NCBI RefSeq assembly: GCF_003584015.1
Contig: NZ_QXFM01000120.1
Location: forward strand, 1 to 41,152
DNA length: 41,152 nucleotides
Origin: Aurantiacibacter xanthus
GTDB taxonomy: Bacteria; Pseudomonadota; Alphaproteobacteria; Sphingomonadales; Sphingomonadaceae
Direction: 5' to 3'
Shown here piece after piece: positions 7,458 to 16,657 of the stretch. How positions within the stretch are numbered: the stretch's first letter is position 1; each line of letters begins with the position of its first letter. Both the position numbers and the translations under genes were made by a program. The notes below the pieces were generated by a model. The model made no database searches. It had not been told where the DNA came from and saw nothing but the letters and a program-made list of their open reading frames with translations.

Positions 7458-7622
7458 TGCAATCTCCACGGTTCGTTTGGGGAATTGGCTTCCTTCCGGG
7501 CCTCTCAAGACAATTCAGTATGCCATTTCATCCAAGACTTTCCCGAGCACCTTGTTCAAACTGGCCAAGGGAAGAGGCGCGTCCTTGCGGCCTCCACGCT
7601 GTTCGAAAGTAGAGGACGAACA
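7458..7622. promoter_or_regulatory. Divergent regulator/nitrilase promoter region
   Basis: This 165-bp gap holds both start signals: GGAG before the AraC gene and GAGGAC before the nitrilase ATG. It should hold the AraC operator and both promoters. I cannot assign convincing -35/-10 boxes or operator half-sites by eye. Confidence 0.5.
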
Positions 7623-8627
7623 ATGACGATTTCCAAGCCTTACAAAGCCGCAGTGGTGCAGGCCGCGCCTGATTTCCTCAATCTGCAAGGCAGTGTCGAC
7701 AAGGCCATTTCGCTGATTGAGGAAGCCGCGCGAAACGGTGCCAGACTGGTCAGCTTTCCCGAGTGTTTTCTTCCGGGATATCCGTTCTGGGTCTGGCTCG
7801 ACGCCCCAATCTGGGGCATGCAGTTCGTCCAGCGATACTTCAACAACGCAATGCTGGCGGATGGTGTTGAAGCCCAGCGCCTTTTGCAGGCGGCCATCGA
7901 CAACGACATTTTTGTGTCCATGGGCTATGTCGAAAAGGCCGGTGGCACCCTTTATATTGCGCAACTGTTTCTCGATCCAGTTCAACGCCGTGCGACGCCG
8001 CGCCGCAAGTTGAAAGCGACGCATGTCGAACGGACGGTGTTCGGTGAAGGCGATGGCAGCGATTTTGCAGTGTTCGACACAGAGATCGGCAAGCTTGGCC
8101 AGCTGTGTTGCTGGGAACATCTGCACCCTCTGAACAAGTTCGCGATGTACTCGATGCACGAGCAGGTGCACCTCGCGGCCTGGCCGTGCTTCGCGCTTTA
8201 TCAAGGGAAAGCCTATGCCCTGGGCCCGGAACTCAACAACTCGGTCTCTCAGGTCTATGCCGCTGAAGGCGGCTGTTTCGTGTTGGCGGCGACCAGCGTC
8301 ATGACCGAAGCGCAGCGCGATGTCCTGTGTCAGACGGACGCTCATCGCGATTTGCTTCCGCTTGGTGGCGGCTCGTCGATGATCTTCGGCCCGGATGGAT
8401 CGCGGCTGTGTGAACCGCTCGCTGCGGATGAGGAAGGACTGCTTTATGCAGACATCGACCTGGACCTGATTGCTTTGGCCAAGACGGCGGCCGATCCGGT
8501 TGGGCACTACGCCCGCAACGATGTTTTCCGGGTATTCATGGATCAGGGTTCCCGTTCCGCGCTTGAAGCAAGTCAGGCAGCCGATGCCTATGGCCGATCC
8601 TGGCAATTGCTTGATCCAGAGGATTGA
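7623..8627 (+). CDS. Nitrilase (aliphatic/arylacetonitrilase type)
   Basis: Hydrolyses a nitrile directly to the carboxylic acid and ammonia (EC 3.5.5.-) in the cytoplasm. The 334-residue protein shows the full catalytic set: Glu47 in 'VSFPECFLPGYPFW', Lys129 in 'RRKLKATHVERTVFGEGDG' and nucleophile Cys163 in 'QLCCWEHLHPLNKF'. The spacing matches the E48/K131/C165 triad of the R. rhodochrous J1 enzyme. ATG 7623 is preceded by GAGGAC and directly followed by the first beta strand ('YKAAVVQAAP'); an in-frame start 59 codons earlier would be non-homologous. Its place near a benzoylformate-decarboxylase operon suggests arylacetonitriles or mandelonitrile-type substrates, but specificity cannot be read from motifs. 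Confidence 0.93.
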   Translation: MTISKPYKAAVVQAAPDFLNLQGSVDKAISLIEEAARNGARLVSFPECFLPGYPFWVWLDAPIWGMQFVQRYFNNAMLADGVEAQRLLQAAIDNDIFVSMGYVEKAGGTLYIAQLFLDPVQRRATPRRKLKATHVERTVFGEGDGSDFAVFDTEIGKLGQLCCWEHLHPLNKFAMYSMHEQVHLAAWPCFALYQGKAYALGPELNNSVSQVYAAEGGCFVLAATSVMTEAQRDVLCQTDAHRDLLPLGGGSSMIFGPDGSRLCEPLAADEEGLLYADIDLDLIALAKTAADPVGHYARNDVFRVFMDQGSRSALEASQAADAYGRSWQLLDPED

Positions 8628-9285
8628 GCGCGGCGCCATGACGATCAGACTGCCCCGGTAACAGGCGCATCCGCCAGCTCATCCATCGGGCCAGATTTTG
8701 TGGTGGGCGCTGTCTCTTTCAGGACCATCGAAAGAACAGCGCCTACAACCAGCACCCCTGCGATAATCTGCGGTGGCTGCGGAAGAACCGGCCAGCGATC
8801 AAACCTCACCAGCCCGAAACCGAGGACCACGATTTTCGAAGAAACATCGGGCTGTTCCGGCTCGGGAATCATCGCTTGAGCTGCCCTCGCAATTGTTTGA
8901 TATAGATCAATCTGCCTTGAAAGGGGGAGTGATGCAATATCCAGCATGGGGGGCACCGAAGCCTTGATCAGCCGCGTGGCCAGCGATAGCCATGTATCCG
9001 GCCAGCAGTGCCTTCCGTGACGCTCTTGACTAGCCCGGTGTTGCCGCATTTTTGCCAAGTGGGGCGGACCAGCGGCGGGTCTTGCAGGTTTGGCAAAGCC
9101 AATGGCGTACGCCGTCTTGGCGCTGCCATGGAAAACCTGACCCACAATTCCCGCCGCTGTGCGGGGAACAATTTCGCACCATCACATCCCGGGACCAGAC
9201 GCCTGACCAGACCCTGGCTGGTCGAGCCCAATCCGCCAGACAGTGGTTTGGCCCCGACAATGCCCGTCGTACTGCCCCGATCGGT
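8628..9285. other. 658-bp gene-poor region with degraded sequence
   Basis: Between the nitrilase and the TonB-dependent receptor there is no intact gene that I recognise. The first part holds a possible transporter tail (8645-8780). The 8880-9285 part stays open in short stretches of several frames, one with clustered Cys codons on the minus strand (about 9090-9170) that faintly resembles a zinc-ribbon fragment, but nothing is conclusive. Probably remains of former genes or IS DNA. Confidence 0.5.
8645..8780 (-). pseudogene. Possible MFS transporter C-terminal fragment
   Basis: The minus strand ends a frame with one hydrophobic helix and a charged tail, 'IIAGVLVVGAVLSMVLKETA', like the last transmembrane helix and cytosolic tail of MFS carriers. 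The frame upstream is open but shows no other transmembrane helices and no recognisable motif, so if this was a transporter, only the end survives. Weak call. Confidence 0.35.
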
Positions 9286-11679
9286 TCAGAACTTGATCCT
9301 GGCTCCAGCCATGAACTCGCGCGGACGTCCCGGCTGCCCTGAGATAAAACCATAGGGCGCGTTGTAAAAATCGGTGATGTTCACGAAATAGTATTCGTCG
9401 AAGAGGTTCTTCACGCGCAGATACAGTTCGAAATCCTCATCGGCGTTCTGCCAGCGCAGGCTGGCGTCGGCCACGACGTAGCCGTCGATCTGCGAGATAG
9501 CCGTGTTTACCGTCTGCGTTTCTACCTGTGATTGGTAGCGCACGTCGAGGCGCGGGATCAGCGAACCGGAACCGCCGAGCGAAGCGGTGTATTGAACGCC
9601 CGCGCTCAGCTTCCATTCGGGCGTATAGGGCGCCCGCATGTTCAGCGTCACTCCGGTGACCGGCTGCACCGAGCGGTATTCGAAATCGGTGTAGCTGGCG
9701 GCCACGTCCAGCGCGAGATCGGCAACCGGATAGGCCGTCCCCTCCAGCTCAATACCCCGGATGCGCGCCGAACCGACGTTGGCCGTCATCGCGCAATTCG
9801 GGGCGGCCCCGGTCGGCACGAAGTTCGGGCAGGACCGCAATTGCAGTTGCAGGTTGCTGTAATCGTTCTGGTATACTGCCAGGTTCAGACGCATGTTCCC
9901 GTCAAGCAGGTCGCTCTTGAGGCCCGCTTCGTAGGACGTGACGGTCTCGGGGTCGAACAGGGTGATCTGCTCCACATAATAGGGCCGCGGGTTCACGCCG
10001 CCGCCCTTGAAGCCGGTCGAAGCCTGGGCGTAGAGCAGCAGGTCCGGGGTGATCTCGTAGTCCACCGCCAGACGCCAGTCGAGGTTGTCACCGCTGAAGC
10101 TGCCGGTCTGCCCGTCGAGCGGCAACACCGAGGCAGACAGGAACGACACGGGCGCCCCCGGAGCGATGAACCGCGAGAACGTATAGTCCTTGGTATCCTT
10201 GGTGTAGCGAAGGCCGCCGGTGATGCTGAACGCATCGGTCGGATGCAGCACCACATGCGCGAAGGCGGCCTTGGAGCGCACCTCGACGGGGTCTGAAAAG
10301 GCGAAATCGAAGGGCACGTAGAACGGAACCGTCGCGCCGGCGCCGTCGAGGCCCGCCCTGCCGGACTGCAGGCTGTCCGCATGATAATAATAAGCACCAA
10401 GCGTCCAGTCGACAGCGTCACCGAAATAGCCGCTCAGCCGCAATTCCTGCGTGAACTGCTCGTGATCGACCTGCCAGGCTTGCGTGTTGCGTCCGATCGG
10501 CGAACCGTCGAGGTCCACTGCGGAGGAGGTGTCGATCTTCTTGAAGCCCGTGATCGAGCGCAGCGAAATTGCATCGGTAATGTCGATGGCGAGGTTGTTC
10601 GAGATACTCCAGGTCTTGGCCAGGCTGGCGGCGGGCAGTGTGTACTGGGCGCTGGTCGAAATCAGGGTCGTGTAGTTCGAGTAGTTGGCATAGCTGCCGT
10701 AGGGCAGCATGAAATTGGCGGTGGGATTGGTGATGGGCGGCGTGGCGTTCAGGTTGTAGCCCTCGCCCCTCCAGGCCTTCTGTCCGATCAGCACGACGCC
10801 GCTGGGCTGCGAATTGTCGTCCATGTAATCGACGCTCAGTGTGTTTTCGATGGTATCGCTGAGGATCGCCCGCAGGCTGGCGCGAACCGCGATCACGCTT
10901 TGCCCGCCTTCCTCCCCGATTTTGCAACCGTCGCCGACAACCGGCGATCCGGCGGCAGGGCCCGGCGATGGCGGGCTGCCGGTAGCGCACCGGTAATCGA
11001 GCCGGTCAACGTAGCCATCGCTGTGCTTGGCCAGCCCGTTGACGCGCAGGAACAGACGGTCCTCCACCAGAGGCACATTGAACCCGGCGCGCACCATCAG
11101 TGCGTTGAACGAGCCATAGGACGCTTCGGCGTAGCCCTCGCGGTAGTTGTTCGGGGCCTTGGTGATCAGGCGGATCGCTCCGCCGATCGAGTTGCGGCCG
11201 GACAGCGTGCCCTGCGGCCCGCGCAGGATCTCGACCCGCTCGAGATCGAGCAGTTCCGGCGTCGAGGCGTACATGATGCCCTGGTAGACATCGTCGATAT
11301 AGATACCGACGCCCGGCTCGAGCGCGAGATTGAAGTCGGTCTGGCCGATACCGCGGATATTGATCTGCGTTGTCTGCGCGCCGCCCGGACCACCACCGGC
11401 GTTGAGGGTGACGCTGGGGGCGGCGGTAGCAACTTCGGCGATGCCGGTCTGGCCCTTGGCCGCAATCATTTCAGCGGTCGCAGCGGTAATCGCGAGCGGC
11501 GTTTCCTGCAGATTGGATTCGCGGAATTCGGCGGTCACGACGATCTGGGTGACCTGCCCCGATGATTCGCCACTATCCTGAGCCATGGCAGCGCCGCATG
11601 GAACGAGTAACGCCACGCCAGAAAGAAGATTTGCATAAAATAGACGAGCGAATCCAGCGCCCTTATAAGGAACGTTCAT
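9286..11679 (-). CDS. TonB-dependent outer-membrane receptor
   Basis: A 797-residue receptor for active uptake across the outer membrane. It has a signal peptide ending near 'GAAMAQ', a TonB-box-like segment 'QIVVTAEFRES' near residue 46, a plug domain ('INIRGIGQTDFNLALEPGVG', 'LERVEILRGPQGTLSGRNSI') and a 22-strand barrel closing with a terminal Phe ('MAGARIKF'). No STN domain is present, so it is a plain transporter without sigma-factor signalling. It is the sphingomonad type often found near aromatic catabolic genes. It follows the Rieske oxygenase gene on the same strand after 134 AT-rich bases, which suggests uptake of that enzyme's substrate. GGGAG precedes the ATG. Confidence 0.93.
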   Translation of the reverse strand: MNVPYKGAGFARLFYANLLSGVALLVPCGAAMAQDSGESSGQVTQIVVTAEFRESNLQETPLAITAATAEMIAAKGQTGIAEVATAAPSVTLNAGGGPGGAQTTQINIRGIGQTDFNLALEPGVGIYIDDVYQGIMYASTPELLDLERVEILRGPQGTLSGRNSIGGAIRLITKAPNNYREGYAEASYGSFNALMVRAGFNVPLVEDRLFLRVNGLAKHSDGYVDRLDYRCATGSPPSPGPAAGSPVVGDGCKIGEEGGQSVIAVRASLRAILSDTIENTLSVDYMDDNSQPSGVVLIGQKAWRGEGYNLNATPPITNPTANFMLPYGSYANYSNYTTLISTSAQYTLPAASLAKTWSISNNLAIDITDAISLRSITGFKKIDTSSAVDLDGSPIGRNTQAWQVDHEQFTQELRLSGYFGDAVDWTLGAYYYHADSLQSGRAGLDGAGATVPFYVPFDFAFSDPVEVRSKAAFAHVVLHPTDAFSITGGLRYTKDTKDYTFSRFIAPGAPVSFLSASVLPLDGQTGSFSGDNLDWRLAVDYEITPDLLLYAQASTGFKGGGVNPRPYYVEQITLFDPETVTSYEAGLKSDLLDGNMRLNLAVYQNDYSNLQLQLRSCPNFVPTGAAPNCAMTANVGSARIRGIELEGTAYPVADLALDVAASYTDFEYRSVQPVTGVTLNMRAPYTPEWKLSAGVQYTASLGGSGSLIPRLDVRYQSQVETQTVNTAISQIDGYVVADASLRWQNADEDFELYLRVKNLFDEYYFVNITDFYNAPYGFISGQPGRPREFMAGARIKF

Positions 11680-11813
11680 TGCCTTCTCCCTGATTTTGAT
11701 TTTATTTTTATCTATTCAAAAAGTAATATATTCTTATTTTTGGATATTTACACTATTCTCCGTCAACAGGCTTGTGGTCCAATGCCAAGTTCAGAAAAGG
11801 TCATGCATTTCGG
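11680..11813 (-). promoter_or_regulatory. AT-rich leader of the TonB-dependent receptor gene
   Basis: Bases 11690-11760 are markedly AT-rich compared with the rest of the window, as expected for a promoter, and sit between the Rieske oxygenase stop and the receptor start. The receptor may thus have its own promoter as well as readthrough from the oxygenase gene. No specific operator is assigned. Confidence 0.4.
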
Positions 11814-12896
11814 TTATTCCGCTTCGACTGGTTGCCCCGCCCATCCGTGTGACGCCACCTCGGCCGTCGCACCCTCCTCCTCGGCCAGCATCGCGTTCAG
11901 CATCCGGTTGTAGAGGATTACGCCCTTGTCGGCCTTGATCGGCACCGGGTTGCGACCGGGATCGAAGTCGATGATGGTCTGCTGACTTTCGATCATCGCC
12001 TTGTCTTCGGCAAAGGCCTTGCCTGCGAGGACCATCAGCTGATCGCGAAACGCTTCGTCGCCGTGCCGGCGGTGCGGCCCCCAGTTGAAGAAATAGCGCG
12101 CCGTTCGCGGGCCGGTCGGCGACACCGCCTGGCTGGTAAAGGTCACCCCGCTGATCGCGTCATCAAGGTCGGGTTCGGCAAAGCCCAGCTTCTCGCCCGT
12201 GCCGAGCGGGAAATTGCCGCCGGTCATCAAGAAGATGCCGGGCAGGTAGAAGTCATAAACCTGATAACGATCCATCGGTTCGCTGGCCTGCGTGCGTGCG
12301 TTGATGTCCGCCTGCATCCAGCGCTCGACCCGGATCGAACGTTCGCGTCGGGTGTATTTGGGCACCCGCCCTGCCCATTCGTCCCCGGCGCCGAAGCTAT
12401 CGATGTGCACGAAGGACAGATGGCTGAGATCGAGAAGGTTGTCACACACCAGCCGCGCCTCGGCCGCATAGTCGATCTGGCCGTGGCCGAGCACAAAATC
12501 GGGGTTGTCGTAGCCCACTGCGGGCGGGATCAGCTTCTCGTCGGCCTGGGCCGGATCGCCCATCCACACCCACACCCAACTGTGCTTCTCGGCCACCGGA
12601 TAGCGCCGCAGCCGGGCCTGGTCCGGAACCTGCTCCTGCCCGGGAATTTCGGCGATCGAGCCGTCGGGCTCAAACAGCAGCCCGTGGTACATGCAGCGCA
12701 GCCGGTCGCCCTCGCAGCGTCCGGCCGAAAGCGGCGCGAAGCGGTGGAGGCAGCGGTCCTCGAAGGCGACCAGTTCGCCATCCTGCTTGCGGTAGACCAC
12801 CACCGGCTCGTCGATCACCACCGTGCCGAACGGCTGGCCAATCGCCAGATCCTGCGACCACGACACCACGTACCAGCAATTGCGAAGATACCCCAT
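11814..12896 (-). CDS. VanA-like Rieske non-heme iron oxygenase
   Basis: A 360-residue single-component-type oxygenase of the family containing vanillate O-demethylase oxygenase (VanA) and dicamba monooxygenase; members demethylate or hydroxylate aromatic acids. The Rieske cluster ligands are Cys49-x-His51 ('CLHRF') and Cys68-x2-His71 ('CMYHG'). The mononuclear iron site is 'CDNLLDLSHLSFVH' with His159 and His164. ATG 12896 follows GGAGAG; a start four codons earlier lacks this. It needs a ferredoxin-reductase partner (VanB type) that is not in the window. Divergent from an AraC regulator and upstream of a TonB-dependent receptor. Substrate unknown. Confidence 0.9.
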   Translation of the reverse strand: MGYLRNCWYVVSWSQDLAIGQPFGTVVIDEPVVVYRKQDGELVAFEDRCLHRFAPLSAGRCEGDRLRCMYHGLLFEPDGSIAEIPGQEQVPDQARLRRYPVAEKHSWVWVWMGDPAQADEKLIPPAVGYDNPDFVLGHGQIDYAAEARLVCDNLLDLSHLSFVHIDSFGAGDEWAGRVPKYTRRERSIRVERWMQADINARTQASEPMDRYQVYDFYLPGIFLMTGGNFPLGTGEKLGFAEPDLDDAISGVTFTSQAVSPTGPRTARYFFNWGPHRRHGDEAFRDQLMVLAGKAFAEDKAMIESQQTIIDFDPGRNPVPIKADKGVILYNRMLNAMLAEEEGATAEVASHGWAGQPVEAE

Positions 12897-13087
12897 ACAT
12901 CTCTCCAAGTCAGCGTCGTCTGCCCGGGCCGTTCGTCGCCCGTTATTCTCCGGTTATAGATACCCGTCCGCGTCGACCGTCATGGCGTGAGGGCACAAAC
13001 GACAGGGGTGGACGGGCAGCGTCGCGACTTCCGGTCCGCGCGAAATTGGTTTAGAGTCGTGGACGGGAGAAGAAGGCCGACAAAGCT

Positions 13088-14041
13088 ATGGCATCGATAG
13101 AGTTCTCATCGCGTGAGGCTGGCGGAAAGGCGCCCGGTGATCTTTGGTGCGAGCGCGTGAGCAGCTACCTCGGCGCGATGCAGATCAGCGTGCGGGACCG
13201 CATGGCCTTCGATGCCCATTTTGCCAGTCGGACCTTCGGCCGCAATCGCATCAGCCGGCTGCGCGCCGGCTATCAGCACGTGACCCGCTTGCCCTCGCGC
13301 AAACCGCGCGGCCACGGCCAGTTCAACCTGTTGTACCTCACGCGGGGAGAGATCGACATGCGCAGCCACGTGCGCAGTGGCCTTTTCGGCGCGGGCGAAT
13401 GGATGCTGCTGGACAATCAGCGCGGGTACGATTTCGCCTCCTCAGAGGATTGCGAATGCTTCGCGCTTTACTTTGACGAGGCCTGGGTGCGCCAGCAATT
13501 GCCCAGCATCGAACTGGCGATGCAACGCCAGACGAGTGCGTCGGCCGAATGGGGTTCGGCGCTGCAGAGCGGCCTGTCCGCCATTGCCGGAAACTTCGGG
13601 CGCGCCACCGATCCGCTGCACGACTATGTCGCCTTCGAGCAGATCCCGCGCCTGCTCGGCCTGGCTTGCGGCGTCTACAACGAGCGCACGAGCGTCTATC
13701 AGGACGACCGCTTCGGACAGGTGCTGGCGATCGTGCGGGAAGAATTCGCCGACCCCGATCTGGGTCTGGACGCGGTGGCCGGTCGGATAGGCCTGTCGCG
13801 GCGCCAGCTCTCGAACGTGCTGCGCGCCAACGGCACCACCTGCGGACGCGAGATCCAGCGCGCCCGGCTCGACGAAGCGCGCCGGCTGCTTGCCTCGCCA
13901 CGTTGCGGATCGCTGTCGATCGGCGATATAAGCGCCAGCGTCGGGCTGCTCGACGCGGCCCATTTCGCCAAGTTGTTCAAATGCTGCTTCGGCGAAACCC
14001 CGAGCGAGTTTCGCGCCCGCCGCGCGCAGGAACAGGATTAG
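13088..14041 (+). CDS. AraC-family regulator, probable Rieske-oxygenase regulator
   Basis: A 317-residue AraC/XylS protein with the 'AraC-binding-like' sensor in residues ~40-190 ('FNLLYLTRGEIDMRSHVRSG') and a C-terminal double helix-turn-helix ('LDAVAGRIGLSRRQLSNVLR' and 'IGDISASVGLLDAAHFAKLF'). It is divergent from the VanA-like oxygenase over 191 bp, so it most likely activates that gene and the receptor behind it in response to their aromatic substrate. It converges on the AAHS transporter gene 19 bp away. It is a different lineage from the AraC gene near the nitrilase, so the two control points are separate. Confidence 0.88.
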   Translation: MASIEFSSREAGGKAPGDLWCERVSSYLGAMQISVRDRMAFDAHFASRTFGRNRISRLRAGYQHVTRLPSRKPRGHGQFNLLYLTRGEIDMRSHVRSGLFGAGEWMLLDNQRGYDFASSEDCECFALYFDEAWVRQQLPSIELAMQRQTSASAEWGSALQSGLSAIAGNFGRATDPLHDYVAFEQIPRLLGLACGVYNERTSVYQDDRFGQVLAIVREEFADPDLGLDAVAGRIGLSRRQLSNVLRANGTTCGREIQRARLDEARRLLASPRCGSLSIGDISASVGLLDAAHFAKLFKCCFGETPSEFRARRAQEQD

Positions 14042-14060
14042 CCGCACGCGGGGCGGCTGC

Positions 14061-15389
14061 TCAGGCAGCACCCTTCGGCTGCGGCACCAGGTGCCGGTCC
14101 GAAATGACCGCGCCGAGGCCGGCCAGCACGCTTGCCACCGCCAGAACTGTAAAGAACGGCCAGGTTGCCGTCCCTGCGGCATCGAGCAAGACCCCGCCCG
14201 CCAGCGACAGCACTACGCCGCCGAGGCGGCCAGCAGCCAGTCCGTAGCCTAGTCCGGCCGAGCGGCAGGAGGAGGGGAAGCCGGCGATCATCATCGCGTA
14301 GATCGTGGCGATCGTTATGCCGGTGGTGGCGCCGTTGGCCGCCACCACGGCCTGCATCAGCCAGGCTAGTGCCGTGGCGGCCTGCATCAGCCAGTACAGC
14401 GCCAGACTCGAAGCGAGCATGCCCGCAGACCCCAGCATGATCACCCTCCGGCTACCGAGCCGCTCAATCACGAAGCCGATCAGCAGCGAACAGATCACCG
14501 AGGCCAGGTTGAACACGAACAGCGCGCGGATGCCCACATCGAGCGAATAACCCGCGCTGGTGAACACCACCGGCGTCCAGGCGATCATGCCGTAGGCCAC
14601 CATGGCGGCGAAGAAAAAGCCCAGGCCTGCCCCGAGGTTCAGCCGCAGCAATTCGCGGCTGAACAGGTTGCCCGCCGCGCTCTTCGTCTCCGGCCTGTCC
14701 CCGGCAGCGAGCGAACCGAGATCGACCTCCGCGCCGCCGAACCAGCGCGCGTTGGCGCGCGCGCGCTCGCCCTTCCCGCGCGCCTGCAGATTTTCCGGCG
14801 GCTCACGCATCGCCAGCATCGGCAGCACCAGCGCCATGGTCGTGAGGCCACAGGCCACGAACACGCCGCGCCAGCCAAGGTCCGGCAGGAGCAACAGCAC
14901 GATCCACGCTCCCAGAATTCCTCCGGTCGGGGTTCCGATCGCAAGCAAGGTGGCAACGCGCGGTCGCAGGCGTTGTGGCAGCCATTCGCTTGCCAGCGCC
15001 AGGGCGTTGGGGCCAGCCGCCCCGAAGCCCACGCCCGATACGAGGCGCAACAGAGCCATCTCGCCCGGCGAGCCGGTAGTAGCGGCAAGGATAGTGGCCG
15101 CCCCGAACAGGAGCGTCGCCCCCACCAGCACGAGCAACCGCCCGAAGCGGTCCCCAAGCCACCCGCCGACCAACGAACCGATTACCATCCCCGTCAGCGC
15201 AGCCGCGAGTGCGGGGCCGAATGCAGTGCGCGTGATCTGCCAGTCGTCAATAATCTGCGGCGCGACCAGCGACAGCAGCTGGATATCGATGCCGTCGATC
15301 ACCAGCACCATGAACGAAACCGCGACCACAGCGACCTGAAACCGCCCGACCGGCCGCGCTTCCAACACCTGGGCGAATGTCTTTACCAT
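14061..15389 (-). CDS. Aromatic acid:H+ symporter (AAHS), MFS family
   Basis: A 442-residue, 12-helix inner-membrane carrier. The AAHS signature 'LVIDGIDIQLLSLVAPQI' in helix 1 (residues ~30-47) and the MFS motif 'GGWLGDRFGRL' between helices 2 and 3 are both present; the second-half motif is 'IGFVIERLGSRRVI'. AAHS members (PcaK, BenK, VanK) import aromatic acids with protons. It lies between the VanA-like module and the LysR gene, so it could feed either the demethylase or the benzoylformate/dioxygenase operon. A large acidic/basic loop (~residues 205-235) separates the two six-helix halves, as usual. Confidence 0.9.
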   Translation of the reverse strand: MVKTFAQVLEARPVGRFQVAVVAVSFMVLVIDGIDIQLLSLVAPQIIDDWQITRTAFGPALAAALTGMVIGSLVGGWLGDRFGRLLVLVGATLLFGAATILAATTGSPGEMALLRLVSGVGFGAAGPNALALASEWLPQRLRPRVATLLAIGTPTGGILGAWIVLLLLPDLGWRGVFVACGLTTMALVLPMLAMREPPENLQARGKGERARANARWFGGAEVDLGSLAAGDRPETKSAAGNLFSRELLRLNLGAGLGFFFAAMVAYGMIAWTPVVFTSAGYSLDVGIRALFVFNLASVICSLLIGFVIERLGSRRVIMLGSAGMLASSLALYWLMQAATALAWLMQAVVAANGATTGITIATIYAMMIAGFPSSCRSAGLGYGLAAGRLGGVVLSLAGGVLLDAAGTATWPFFTVLAVASVLAGLGAVISDRHLVPQPKGAA

Positions 15390-15540
15390 ATCTGTCCTCT
15401 CGCCGGTCGGGCGCCTCGGCGCTTCTCGCGGCGCCGAACGTCAGCGTAAGGTCTGCTGCATTAGCGCGATGCGGTCCACTGCGATCAGCCGGGCGGGCCA
15501 TGCATTTGCATTATGGCACCCCAGATCCCGCCCCTGCAGC

Positions 15541-16428
15541 CTAGCCCGTCAGGCAGGAATAGAGCAGCCTGGTATGCTTGGGGAAATAGCCCTGCTTGCG
15601 GCGGTAGACGCGGAAACGACGGGGCATCAGCAATTCGGGTATCTCGACGACCTGCAATTGCCCGGCCGCGCATTGGTCGGCGATCACGGCCAAAGGCAAC
15701 CAGCCCAGCAGATCGCTGTTGCGCAGAATGCTGATCTGCGTGCCGATGGTGTTGGTTTCCACTGCGATGTTGGGCGCGGAATGGCCCGCCGCCTTGATCA
15801 GCGCTTCGAGGTTCGAACGCGGCGTGCGTCCACGCTTGAGCATAACCCAGTCCTGCGCCAGCGCCTCGCTCAGGCCGCAATCGGGTGCCACCGGCGGATC
15901 GATGGCGCGGCAACAGACCTGAAAGCTGTCTTCGTAATCGCAATAGCTGAGCGGCTCGATATCCGCATGGCTGATCGAATCGCTGGCGACGATCAGGTCG
16001 ATGCGCCGGTCCAGCAGCGCGTCGGTCAGCTCACTGTCCGGCGCTTCCATAAGCTCCACCTTAAGGCCAGGCGCCTGCCGCCGCATTTTCTCCAGCGCGC
16101 GGGGAAGCAGGGCACGGGTGGTGGCCGCCACCGCTCCGATGCGGACCTGACCGCTGCGCAGCCCCCGCAATTCCTGCAAGGCGTGGCGCGCTTGCTCGAT
16201 ATCGAAGGTGAGCTGGCGCGCGTGTTCGATCAGGATTTCCCCGGCTTGGGTCGCAACCATGCCCTTGGCGTAACGCTCGAACAGCTTGGTCTCGAGGCGC
16301 GCTTCCAGATCACCCAGCATTCGGCTCAGGGCCGGCTGACTGACATGAATGGCCTCGGCAGCACGGCCCAGACTGCCATTTTCGGCGATAGCGACAACGG
16401 CGCGCAGGCGCCTTTCATCGAATTCCAT
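15541..16428 (-). CDS. LysR-family regulator of the decarboxylase/dioxygenase operon
   Basis: A 295-residue LTTR. The N-terminal winged helix-turn-helix is clear ('RRLRAVVAIAENGSLGRAAE', 'VSQPALSRMLGDLEARLET'), followed by the linker helix and the effector-binding domain ('VRIGAVAATTRALLPRALE', 'DLIVASDSI'). It is divergent from the benzoylformate-decarboxylase-like gene, the classical LTTR layout, so inducer-dependent activation of that operon and self-repression are expected. A perfect inverted repeat overlaps its start codon (16425-16443). The inducer is probably a pathway intermediate such as a mandelate or benzoylformate analogue (inference). Confidence 0.9.
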   Translation of the reverse strand: MEFDERRLRAVVAIAENGSLGRAAEAIHVSQPALSRMLGDLEARLETKLFERYAKGMVATQAGEILIEHARQLTFDIEQARHALQELRGLRSGQVRIGAVAATTRALLPRALEKMRRQAPGLKVELMEAPDSELTDALLDRRIDLIVASDSISHADIEPLSYCDYEDSFQVCCRAIDPPVAPDCGLSEALAQDWVMLKRGRTPRSNLEALIKAAGHSAPNIAVETNTIGTQISILRNSDLLGWLPLAVIADQCAAGQLQVVEIPELLMPRRFRVYRRKQGYFPKHTRLLYSCLTG

Positions 16429-16443
16429 AATATCTTCTTATGG
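16425..16443. promoter_or_regulatory. Probable LysR operator (perfect 6-7-6 palindrome)
   Basis: CCATAA-N7-TTATGG contains the T-N11-A pattern bound by LysR-type regulators. It overlaps the regulator's own ATG (16428-16426), so it probably serves autoregulation. It lies about 215 bp before the decarboxylase start. Confidence 0.5.
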
Positions 16444-16657
16444 GTTGCGTCCAAAATTGCAATATCTCGCATGCCACCACGCTGCTAGCCAGCAAGCGGA
16501 CAAGACGCGGGCCGCAGCCGGCGCCGGTCGCACGGCGGGAGAAGACTACGACGGTGTCGCAGACATCCACCTCCTTTTCGCACCCGACCCGGCGCGGCGA
16601 CCGCCCCGCCGCCTTCGCCCATGCTCATACTCTCGACGCAGGACCAGTGATCATCCC

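Noticed and set aside
9030..9353. Cys-rich minus-strand frame as a zinc-ribbon transposase fragment
   Set aside because: Cys spacing is irregular and no neighbouring transposase motif supports it.
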